Both the position numbers and the translations under genes were made by a program. DNA of 64,000 bases. It comes from Acanthornis magna (lineage: Eukaryota; Chordata; Aves; Passeriformes; Acanthizidae). Shown here in pieces: positions 13,303 to 28,418 of this stretch (the first letter of the stretch is position 1; each line of letters begins with the position of its first letter). The notes below the pieces were generated by a model that had not been told where the DNA came from, made no database searches, and was given only the letters and a program-made list of their open reading frames with translations. Location: NCBI GenBank assembly GCA_036785705.1, contig JAWUZG010000056.1, positions 17,404,001 to 17,468,000 of the forward strand. Direction: 5' to 3'.

Positions 13303-14692
13303 GGAGCAGCTAAGTATTCAGAGCTGCTTTATCTACCACAGATACTAATCTAGGCAATATAATTTTAAAACATCCTTACAAAAACCTTGAAGGGCAGTTG
13401 AACCCTGTGGTTGTTTAAAAAAAGATTTTCTGCAGTTTATGCATTTGCTCTGCCAAAAGCTTACCTTAGCATACAAAGTACAGTAAATCATAGCTGCTCT
13501 GATTTACTGCCCAGACTGTGCTGTTTGTTTTCAGGGACAGCTCAGGGAAAAGCTCTGTCAAGTGTAAGAACATTCAGAGAAGGGGAATCGTTTTGCAAAG
13601 CTCCCACAATGGTAACAACCCATTTCTAAGATATCAGTGAGGGAGGAAAAAAAATGCAGATGTGCATTTGCAGCATTTTTCAGGGGGATTTTTTTGCATA
13701 TCATTGCAATCCAAAAATATTTCAAGCCCTTTGGAGGCACAAAGACAATTTCATACCCCAAAACTCTTTAGCCTGAGTGCTAATGGGCTGGCCAGGTGTA
13801 GAACTTACCAGTCAATCTTTTAAATTATTGGAACTTGTGCCTGAATTCCACATTTTATGGGGCAGCAGCACATGCAGATCTCAAAAAGGCAAAGAAGACA
13901 CCAGAGAAGTGGCAGAGCAAGAAGCTCTCGATCAACATGATTATTTAGAACTGAGGGTAGATTTTATTTGACTTAATCTATTTAGTAAGCCCCAACAAGA
14001 GGACAAAGATAAAACCCTATATCTGACATTCCTTTAAAAATTAGTAAATGAGAAGGGAAAAGATCAAAACAGTAGCTGAAAGCCTTCACTTCTGCTTTAA
14101 AATCCAAGAAACAGTCATTAATAGAGATTTAAACTCAGCCCTCTCTAGTCTAAACATGTCACTGTTAATTACAAAGCTATTTAACTTTTGCAAGAAATAA
14201 AGACTGCTATTAATGAAAGAAGAACCAATTAGCCTTTAATCCACACACTGTTTTTTAATCAAACTTTCTTTTGATCATCAGATTCACTGCAGGATGTATC
14301 CCTCCTCCCCATGTTGTAGTGGTTCCATGATTGCTAATGGAATAGATTTTAAAGGGCTGGCTGAGTAGGGAGAACCTTCTCTGCAGGGCTGGAGCTTCCC
14401 TCCCTTCCTGCCAGGGACAGCTCAGGAAAGTGGAATTTTTTGTCCTGACCTCTCTTGGAGCAGCTGTCTTTAGAGGAGCAGTGCTGAATGTGTTTAGAGC
14501 AGCGTGGGGCAGGAGTACTGGACTAACATGTTAGAAAACAGCAAAAAAATACCAGTTTAAGGAGAAGTAAGAAATGGGATGGAAAAAGGCAAAAGCAGAG
14601 AAGTGCCTCCAGGAATGAAAATGGAATTCACTGCTGACTGCAAAGAATGATGAATGAGGGAATTTGCTTGTTGGCACAGGAACATATTGTGG

Positions 14693-14716
14693 AAAAACAA
14701 AACAAAACAAAACAAA
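14693..14716. repeat. (AAAAC)n microsatellite
   Basis: Four to five copies of AAAAC. Confidence 0.85.
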
Positions 14717-16587
14717 TGGGATCAGGGCTTGATGTGTTACAAACAAAAGGGGTGGCACGAAAAGGATCCCATTAGCTGAATATTGTGCCTCCAAACTGTT
14801 GCTTGAGGGCTCACAGAGTTTCAAGGTGGTTTTCTCTTTGGTTTGGGGATTTTTTTTGCTATGTGGCTACTTGTGGTAGCAAAACAGTAAGACCAAGCAT
14901 CTGGAATCCATCATGATGGAGAACTCCTTCCCTGACATCTTTTCCCTCTCGGCTGCTCTCGCTGCTCCAGTCTCTGGAAGGATGGACAGCAGATGTCCCT
15001 GAGCACACAGCAGGCTGATAATGAAATACAAGAACCTGACTGGTGCACATGTAAACAGCAGAGAGAGTGTAAGTATTATCTGCTGTGTGTCAAACAGGAG
15101 GCTCTTGGGCTGACCAGATACCTGCTGCCTGCTCTGCATCAGCAAAATTTCAGCCTGTGCTGTTCTTTCTCCACCACAAAAAGACAAAATTTGCCTGGCA
15201 GCAGCAGAACAGTGAGTATTAATACTAATAAGAAAAACCCAACAAATCACTTTAAAACAAGCATTAGTATCCTCAAAGGATCAGAAAATCTGGAGAGAGT
15301 TATTGTTGCAACAGTATGACATTTTTTATTTAAAAAAATAAAAAATCAATAGATTGCAGGGAGGAAAGTGATAATAAATATGCTCTGTGCCAGACAGGAT
15401 TCTGAGTCATGAAATTGAAGACTGTAATAAAAGTATGTGCAACAACTGCTGACATGGTATTGACACCTGAGATATTTGAAGGTAGGTACATACTTACCAC
15501 AGGAAGGATTTCAGCAAAGACAATAGGTTGCAATAAATGTTTTTCAGGACTTGACTAAGAGCATTTTGCACTTCAAAAGATCAAATTATTACACTTTCTC
15601 TCAAATAATACTAATGCCTTATCTCAAAGGGCTGGTGATTTTTCACAGTCCAAAGCCCCTTTAATGCAACTGTTTGGCATAAAGGTCATTGCAAATGAGA
15701 TCAGGGTCCATTCGTGGTTTTCAGCTGCTCATGTATTACAATATGAGGCCAACACACAACTCAGATAAAAACATCAACAGAGCTAGAAAGAAAGAGTTGC
15801 AAAGCACAGTGTCTAGATATTTGAAGTTAGCTGGATAATTTTATCATTTTCACATTTATTTGTGGCATTCTAAACCTGTTAAAAAAATTTGGATTCTGAT
15901 GCTGATCAAACCCTCTTTGTGTTTTTTTTGTGTCATAATCCCATGACACAAGACCTGGGCAAGAGATCTCAGCTCCACTCTGCTTTTGAGCACATGAAGA
16001 CCTCTTAGAAAGCTGCAATACTGAAAATGTGTGACACTAATGTACAGGTTATTTTTAATTAACAAAGCTCTTAGGCGTTGTTGAAAGATCCATTTTGATT
16101 TTCATCTCCCCTCACATTGACCTAAACCACTCCAGAGTTCTGTATTTATTTACACAGTGCAGTTGGGAGTAAGTTCTTCTGACATTTGAGAAGCTTTAAA
16201 AAGTTTGATTGTTGACAGGAGCTATGTGAGAAAAGAATGAGATTTTAACCCATTTAACTCTTGAAGTAAGAACTTCCAAAGGCAAGAGGCAGAAACTTTA
16301 CACTGCTGCTTAAATTATGTGGTAGTTTATTGCTGAGTGTTCTCAGTTCCCCTAATTCCTTAACATTGGTGAATACTTGCATTAATTACTCCCCAAAGTA
16401 AGCTCTGATTCAAGAAAGCACTAAGGAACTTCATTAACTCCCTCCCCAATGATTTCAGCCAAATTCTACCTCGTTACTTGAGATGCACACACCTGAAATA
16501 ACCCGAAATATTCTGCATTTGCGATTCTGCCTGCAACCAGCACGAGCGGAAGGCTCTGACAATCAACCCTAACGCAACACATCTTTA

Positions 16588-20385
<3,798 letters not shown>

Positions 20386-20509
20386 CTTTCCCAGTGACTA
20401 CAAACATTTGGATCATCTGGATTTAGGGACAGAGTAGCTTTGAACAGAAGAGTCAGAAGAAGCCCTCTCAGAATCCACTGGAACAGCACATGTGCCACCA
20501 TTTTTGTAC
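20386..20509 (-). CDS. MEGF11: MEGF11 first coding exon: start codon, signal peptide and start of EMI domain
   Basis: Read on the minus strand, this exon begins after a polypyrimidine tract ending in TAG, has 8 nt of 5' UTR, and starts translation at 20501. It encodes 38 complete residues. Residues 1-25 form a signal peptide with the hydrophobic core GLLLTLLF, followed by LNPDDPNVCSHWE, the opening of the mature MEGF10/MEGF11 protein. C34 is the first EMI cysteine. The exon ends in AG before GTAATG, leaving two bases of a Ser codon that the next exon completes. MEGF11 is a type I membrane protein with an EMI domain and many EGF-like repeats. From family knowledge, it acts in homotypic cell recognition, for example retinal interneuron mosaic spacing. 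The upstream acceptor shows this is not the first exon of the transcript. Confidence 0.93.
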
Positions 20510-20534
20510 CTAGATAAAGAGAAGAAAGTAGAGC
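20510..20534 (-). promoter_or_regulatory. MEGF11: Strong 3' splice site before the MEGF11 start-codon exon
   Basis: On the minus strand a pyrimidine-rich run (CTCTACTTTCTTCTCTTTAT) leads directly into CTAG, 8 nt before the GTACAAAA that precedes ATG. This is a good acceptor, and it implies one or more upstream untranslated exons. Those exons, and hence the promoter, are at higher coordinates or beyond the window. Confidence 0.75.
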
Positions 20535-23500
20535 CATTAAAGACAATTTTGAAGAAAATATCCTTCTGGATCTTTTCCTCCTTGCTTTTGTGCAAATCCA
20601 AATACTGTGGAGCTATTCACAAACCGAAATACTTGAAAAAGCAATCAACTAAACAATAAAATTCTTTAAAAGTTCAAATCCATTCTAAAAGGAATTTATA
20701 CATTTAAACCTAATAAAAGCAATGAATTTGATGGTGAAGCCACCCAAGATATTGATAGCCCCAATGATTCTTCCAAAGAACATTTCTGATACTGATTATT
20801 TTTATGACAGGCTGTCTGTACTGACAAATAAATCACTGAGGTATTAAAGCAATCTATTCTTCCATCAACCTACAGGCAAGTGGGAGAATACCCAAATGCC
20901 CCCTTTGATTTATTTAAATGGGGTTTACAGGTGTCGATATGGGCTGGATGTGAGACTCGTGCTTATTGCATGATGGAAGGAAAATCAATGCACTTCTCAA
21001 GCCTCAGATGGAGAATCACTGAGAATTACAGAGGTCAATGCATTGGGGCACATTACACACAGCACTGAACATGAAATAAAAATATTTGCATTGAAGCTGG
21101 AAAGAGGTTGTACAAAATTCACTGGGTGTGGTCTCTTCATCACCTTACTGTTCATCTATTAAATGTACTATTTACACCTATTCAGGGCTTTGAAACCAAA
21201 GTTGTGATGTTGGCCTAGAAGTCTCCAATGACACCAGTCAAAAATACAAAGTAGACAGAAAATAAAATTGCTTTTTTGGTAACAGCATTAGAGGTGTTAA
21301 TCCGCAAAACATTAAGTCAGTAAAAAGTATTTTTAAATATCCATTTCTGGCATTTACATGGACACATAATTCACCATTCAAATCAGAAGTCCTAGAAATT
21401 ATTCCTGGCAACAAGATTGCCCTAAAAATAGATTGAATCTTCATATCATCATCAAAAAAACACATGGCTCATTGCCTCAGGGTCCAGAACAGCAAAAGGA
21501 TGTTAAGAGGTTTGCTCTGCAGGGCCCTGATATACAGCCCAGCATAAAGAAGCCATCACAAAGCAGAATGAAGAGCCAGGGAAACTGCTTGGAAATTACC
21601 TCCTGACCCAAAGCCTCCTTAGCCAGTTCAAGGACACCCATTGCCTTTAGTGGATTCAAGTCAAAATCCCAATGGGAGCAATAGCTCATCTTTTAAATTA
21701 TTCCTAGAGCTCTGTAAAACCCGAAGATAGGTCTTAAGCCATGTAAGTCATATTAATGTTAATTAACATGATTTAATGCTAATGTTCCTCATGAAATGGA
21801 TTTAAGTCAAGGAGTGACCATTTTTTACCTGTGGGCTTTTCCAAAGCCTCACAGCAACAATACAAAAGCTTAATCTGGAAATCCAGAGGGCTGACGAGGC
21901 GAGGACATACTTATGGAGAAGCCATTGCCTATCCCTGTCCTGGGCACTGCTTCTCCTTGGAGGAAAAGCGTCTGGAAGGGCTGAGCTGCCAAAAGCCTCA
22001 ATGTTCCAACAGTGAGAGCTGTGGGAGAGCAGAGCTGAGCTTCCCCTGAGCACAGCACGGACAATGGATGTGAGCCAGGCAGGGATGAGGCCCCACAAAC
22101 CGGCAGCCCTTTAACACAAACACCTCCCCAAGAGCCTGAACTGCTACACTGGGCAGCGCTGTGATAATGCCAAAGCACAGGGGACAATTTCCTGAGTGCT
22201 GGATTTCCAGGTTGTCATTTACCCTCCTTCTTCATCCCCTGCACCTTTGGTACAGGGCAGGCCTGAGCAGATGGGGCTCGAGGAAAGCTCACTCCTGATG
22301 GACAGTGTGGTCAAAGAAAGAGCAGGGCAAACCTGCTCAAGGAAACGCAAATCTTCGGAGAGAGGTTGAAATCTGAACATAGTTCTGTGCTCAGTCTGTT
22401 AACTCCTGAAGAGCATCAACAGCCTGGGTCTGTGCTACACTAATTACAGGCAGAAAGGCAGCCTGACTTTAAACCAGTAATTTATTGCCTGCCTTTGCTT
22501 CCATCAGTTATCAGAAACAGAGAGGTAAATAATAATTAATTCAAAGTAGAAATCAAACTTCTTCCCCACTCCAGTTTCTTCTTTGGTAACGACTGAAGCC
22601 AGTGTCCTTGAGTTCAGGAGAAAGCAAACTTCCAAGGAAGATTTGCTTAGCATACACCAGATGCGGAGAAAGAGGCTCTTAAGATCACTCATTCTTGATG
22701 AAAATCACCAATTCTTTAAATTGAATTTTATATATCCTTTATATTAAAATATTCCCTACAAAATAAAAATAAATGAGGACAGAGCCCTGCTGCTTCACTC
22801 ACTCTAAAAAGAATGAGGTCTAAAGCAGACCCATATTTGAATTCTGTGGTTCTCAGAGACCTCAATTTGTTCTTTAGAAAATGATGCCTCCGTTTGGTTT
22901 TCAAACCAAACAAACATCAGAGAATTATTTATAAGCCCTAATAGCATGCAGAATATTTCTGTGCAGTGTATTAGAAAGAGGTTCCAAATTGTTTTCTAAA
23001 CTTTTAATGCTGATGCTATTTTATTATCTGTTTGTAAGGGAGCTGCTTTGTGCCATTAATTTCCTAACTTCGTAAGTCAGATCGAAGATCAGAACCATCC
23101 AACTCCCCAAATCCAGCAGAACCTCATTTATCTCAAGCGTCTCTTTTTGTAACTCAAATGAAATATTTCACTTTGATCACTGTTAATAGAAAAGCCCTCG
23201 CACCAAAATGGAATGGTTGCTATTACAGGAGTCAGAATAAAACTCTAAAAATAGGAGCACATATATTAAAAACCAACATCAAAAAGGAATCCAGTAATGA
23301 CATCTCATACTGGGCTTTCAGCTTTCACTGCTCACCACAGCACATGTGAAATTCCTGCCTTGCATTCAGTGTTTGGGACAGACACTCCAAGGAGGCAGCA
23401 CCAGCCTTGAGGGGGACAATGCCTGGAACTTCATTAAAGTTACAGCCAAATTACAGCAACATTTCCAGTGCCTGCCACGCTCCCAGGACAGGCAGCCTTG

Positions 23501-25084
23501 GGAGCTGAACACCAAAATAAAGGACACAAAGTTCCTCTGAGCAATCCCCACATGGAGTCTCAACTTTTTGTCTCTCCAGGCCTGATTTTTCTTTTCAGGA
23601 GTGAAAGAAGTCATTTTAGGTAAAATTTGGGAAGAGTCTTACAATCCAAAGGACAATCTGGTGGTTTTTCACAAGCATCTCACTCCGTTAATTATAATTG
23701 ATTAGGTATCTGGTACTCCTTAGGCCATTTCCTCCTATCTTCCTTGTTTTTGAAAAATTCCAGTATTTCAGCTCCAGTACAGCTACGAGTCAGCGCTTTC
23801 ATCACAAAAGAAAGGAAAGCCCCAAATCTTAGCTACAGAAAAACCATCGGGTGGCAAATCATTAATTTATTTGTCTGCGGAATCTCTTTACAAAAACCTT
23901 CTTTGAGGAAACTGTGCTGGGGTTTGCAAAGAGAGCAGGAGATGCAGGTGATGCTTTAAACTGGATGAACATGAGAGTGGAAAAAGCAGATCTGTTACTC
24001 TGCTGCAGTTTGTGCAGTACCCCCCGAAGGTAGGACCTACCTGCAAAGAAAATAAGACCTCAAAGAATCCTTGCTGGGTGAAATAAATATCCTATAAAGC
24101 TTTTTCTGGATGTCAAGGACCTGGGTTTGGTAACATTCTTGTGGAAAAAAGACCAGGGTGTACTTTAAGTGGCTAAGGGGAAAAAAAGAAACCAAAACCA
24201 TAGGTTCAATTTCTCCTCTGCTTCCTTGGCTGACAGGCTGGAAAGTCTAACTAAAAGTGACCATTAGAGACTTTCCTGTTCAGGGCCAGAAGTGGTGAAA
24301 CATTTCATTTTGACATCTCTGTCATAAAATATTTCATAACATGACTTTGACATGAAATTCAAACAGAGTTTCCAGTCCATGACAGAGTTCTAAATTGAAT
24401 GTTTTTCTCTCCATTTGGGATGAAGTGAGCGCTAAACCAAGAAAAACCCCTAATTTTGTGTCTAGCTGTAAACACGGAAAACATTTGCAGAGGTGCCTTT
24501 CACCAGCACACAACATTCTTAAATCCTTATGTACTTTTGAAGATCATACTGTCTAAATGTTTATGCTATCAGTTAACCTAGACTGAATTTTCCTCACAAA
24601 TTTCCAAGTGATGCATTTAGCAAAGAACCATGATTAAATGTCTTACCTCAAAGTGCTAAAATTTTTCAGTGGATCCTTTTTTTACAGGATCCTGTTTTTC
24701 CCAGCACATGGAGAGACAGAGCACATCAACAGGTGAGCAGGAGAAAGCTCTTGGGAAGTTGCTCGGCCCTGTGAGAAATCAGGAAAATCAGAAAACTGGG
24801 TCAGAGGAAGTGTTCGGGGGCGTGGAAACAAATCAAGGCAGAAATGAAACAAAACATTCTAAATAATTAGATAACATAACATAATTTTGCTATTACAGAC
24901 CAACACCATTATCCTGCTTTCAGGCAAGAGCAAGGGACTCGGAAAGAGTGGAAGAACATGGGGGATATAACACATCCCTCTTACACCCTCCCAGCCTCCA
25001 GAAATCTGTCATTTCCTACCTAATTTTGTTCCCATGCAGACTCTTCCTTCTTTAATATCCTAACAAGAAAGTCCAGTTTCGTTC
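20535..25084. other. Intron-like DNA upstream of the MEGF11 start-codon exon
   Basis: AT-rich, with no coding exon, LTR or CR1 recognised. A perfect 14-bp palindrome (ATGTTAATTAACAT) lies at 21756-21769 in an AT-rich block. The position is consistent with a 5' UTR intron of MEGF11, but no untranslated exon could be identified by reading. Confidence 0.5.
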
Positions 25085-25270
25085 AGAAAACTTTGATGCA
25101 AGACCTTGCAAAAGCCTTCTGGAAATCTAACTGCACCTTCTTGATGCACATGTTTACTTCGAAGAGCTTTCACAAGTTAGGAAAGCTTTAAAAGCCATGT
25201 TGATTCTTCATAAACGTATTATATTTATTAAGATAAATAATTCTGTTCTTAACTCTAGTTTCTACCAAAT
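25085..25270 (-). mobile_element. Decayed CR1/L3-type LINE reverse transcriptase remnant
   Basis: The minus strand of about 25100-25130 reads approximately D-F-Q-K-A-F-A, matching the D-F-S-K-A-F-D block conserved in reverse transcriptases of CR1/L2/L3 non-LTR elements. Flanking + strand phrases (CCATGTTGATTCTTCATAAA and the AT-rich stretch after it) resemble antisense copies of the same old elements. Frame is lost, and the fragment is a fossil much older than the 3'-truncated CR1 copies elsewhere in the window. The element family is inferred from memory. Confidence 0.45.
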
Positions 25271-27806
25271 AGGAAAATAAGGTGTGCCAAAATTAAAACG
25301 GATTCTAGTATTTGTGTGGGAGCGATTGAGGAAAATGCAAGAGAGTAGTTAAGCCAGGAAACAAAAAGTTGGATTTCACTGGAGAAGCATTAAAGTGACG
25401 GAGTGTTTGCTGATTACACTATTTTAGTCTCTAAGTAGTAGCAAGCTTCCAACAAGCTGCCCTCGGTGGCATTCCTTCTTCTCATCCCATCTGAAATTTT
25501 CATGATAGTTTAGGCAAGGGATCATTTAAACACACACTTCATTTGGCTCCACATCAGATTTTGTTGGAAACAAGCTGTTACGAAAGCTAAATGAGGCCAT
25601 GAGTTTCAAAACTGATCAGGGTTTTTTGGATGCCTCCATTTATGATTAATAACTTGAGATACCATGAAAGGAGTGGATAATTCGCCGAGCTCAGGATACC
25701 TGCTCAGAACAGCTTGTTTTAATCTGGGCGGTCAAGAACGAATCCATTCAACCTCACCAGTCACCTCCAGAAGTTGTTGTCATGACCAACAGAAATATTG
25801 CAAGTGACAGGTTGTGGTTTTGTTTGTTTTTTAATGAAAATTTAAAGCTGGTTTAAACAGATAAACACTTCCAGGAAGGATCAGGTACTGAATACAAAAG
25901 CACTGGCAATGTGATTCTTATCATCTGAGCACAGGGAAATTCAAGTGATGGAAGAAGCAGCAGAAACAGCAGACTGTGCCCTGGGCTGCTGCGTTCCCTC
26001 TGCTGGCACCTTGCACAATTAATGCAGGAGACAGGAGACAAGAATTAACATGTAATTAAGACGACTTGGGAAATGAAAGAATAAAAGCAGAAGTCTAAGG
26101 TTTTCACAGTTTATGGGTAAGGCATCAAGGTAAATATGAAGAGCTGCACCCTGAGTTCTGTTTGGAGCCTCAGCAGCCACCACCTCTGCTGCATCATCCC
26201 ATGAATTGGGTGCTGCTCGGGACCAGCAAAGAAACCAATTCCATTTGCCAAGATCTCATTTTAGAGGCTCCATTTTAAAGCCTGAATAAACACACCAGGG
26301 TCATAACTGCTGGAGCACCCTCATCACTCTCCCTTCTGTTCTCTGAACCACAGCTGCTCAGGTTTTCAAAACAGGGTGAGGGGCTGATTTCAATGGGATC
26401 TGAACATCCAAAACTCTGAAGTCTCTTTAAATTTCTAAGCTCTAAAATACATGGGTGTGAGTTGTAATTGTTACAGTGAACATTGTTACAGCTCCAGGGA
26501 TAACTTATGAAGTCTGAAGCTCTGCTTCAGTGCTAACACTCCGTGAGCTGACTCCTGGAGTCATCGGGATCTTGGCCACAGCTAAGCGGGAATAAATAAT
26601 GAAGTAAGTGCTTCTTAATCTATCAAATGTTATTTTTGGAAGCTCAGGATTGTTCCTTCAGTGCTCTCAGAGGAAACTGGGTCAAAATACCACAGAGATG
26701 TGTCACTAGGCAAGGAATCTGGGCAATTACTTCAATTATGGCTAATGAAATATGTTTAGCAAGACAAAGGCTGGTGGATGTGTCTGGGCCTCCGTTTAAA
26801 TCACACTGGCAAAGATTTCAGGCCTGACAGTGGCTTAGCAGAGTGGGCTGGACTGAGGTGGCTCCAATTCCACCCAAACTCTGCATGCAGTGCTTTCCAT
26901 CTGAGCCCACAGCCACAGCCTCCACACAGCACCAGGCTCTGGAACTTCAGGTGGAATTAAGGACAAGTCTCAAAGTCTCGGTACCTTCCCCAAGGGAAGA
27001 GGACTGGCCAACCTGCCAGGTGCTTTAAAAACAAGCTTGTTACAAACCAAAAAGTGTTAATATACTGACGCAAAATGTGCAAGCATGTTTGGCATTCCCC
27101 ATTCGCTCCATGAGATTTTCAGCAACACACAAAGAGGTGCAGAGTGGATTTTGTCATATCTTACACAAACTCCATGAACACTTGTGCAAAGCACAACTAC
27201 TCACCCAAAAAGCTATTATACACTACAATACAAAACTTCTTTTTCTTAAATAATTCAACAGTTAATCAATAGTCCAGCAGAAATATAATGAAAATATTGC
27301 ATTAACAACACCTAAAAATATTGCTGAACCAGTGCCCAAATCCACATAATTGCTGGCTCCTTTTCAGAAAGGTCGGCTTGGAAAAAGATTATCTGTGATT
27401 TTCTGCCTATAATTTTGTACTTGTTCTCGACTACCAGTGTAAAACTGGAAGCCAGCCCTTTGAACATTTGGCCCTTGAAGTTATTAATCCAAACTCCAGC
27501 CCACTGAAACCTTCGTGTTCCTGATAGTGCCCGAGCCTGAGCTGCTCTTCCAAGCCCTGGCAGTCAGGACAGGGGCATGGCTGACATTGCCCTGGCACTT
27601 TCTGCCAAAAGCAAGTTGGTGCTGGAAGGCTGTGAAGGCAAAATCCTGCTACCCTGAAGGATTTAAACACAGACAGTGCCCTGCAGGCTGGGAGACTCTC
27701 CTGGGGCAGCTTCTTCTGAACTCTCTCCATTAAAACAAAATAAACAAGGAAAGTCAGGGAGAGGCACTTGGTGCATTTGGCTGCTCCTCCCACCTGAGTG
27801 GTGTCA
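25271..27806. other. Non-coding stretch with no recognised feature
   Basis: AT-rich intron-like sequence. Open frames at 26627-27028 are short and overlapping, with no signal peptide or known motif. Nothing else is identified. Confidence 0.5.
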
Positions 27807-28418
27807 TGGGGACAGCCAAGGACACAGCCAGGCCCAGTGTCCCTCCACTGCTCCCAGAGCACTGCCATGGGGATGGCCAAGGACACAGCCAGGCCCAGTG
27901 TCCCTCCACTGCTCCCTGAGTGCTGCCACGGGGACAGCCAAGGAGGGCAGCCAGGCCCAGTGTCCCTCCACTGCTCCCTGAGTGCTGCCACGGGGATGGC
28001 CAAGGACACAGCCAGGCTCCAGTGTCCCTCCACTGCTCCCAGAGCACTGCCACGGGGACAGCCAAGGACACAGCCAGGCCCAGTGTCCCTCCACTGCTCC
28101 CTGAGTGCTTCCATGGGGATGGCCAAGGACACAGCCAGGCCCAGTGTCCCTCCACTGCTCCCTGAGTGCTGCCATGGGGATGGCCAAGGACACAGCCAGG
28201 CTCCAGTGTCCCTCCACTGTTCTCAGAGCACTGCCACGGGGATGGCCAAGGACACAGCCAGGCTCCAGTGTCCCTCCACTGTTCTCAGAGCACTGCCATG
28301 GGGATGGCCAAGGACACAGCCAGGCCCAGTGTCCCTCCACTGCTCCCTGAGTGCTGCCACGGGGATGGCCAAGGACACAGCCAGGCTCCAGTGTCCCTCC
28401 ACTGCTCCCTGAACTCTC
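27807..28418. repeat. 61-62 bp minisatellite, 10 copies
   Basis: Ten copies of the phrase CCAGTGTCCCTCCACTG at roughly 61-62 bp spacing, each with GGCCAAGGACACAGCCAGG and a GAGCACTGCCA or GAGTGCTGCCA segment. Length variants come from CAGGCCCAG versus CAGGCTCCAG. One copy has GGGCAG in place of GACACAG. Open frames of up to 247 aa on either strand across this block are repeat artefacts. Confidence 0.97.
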
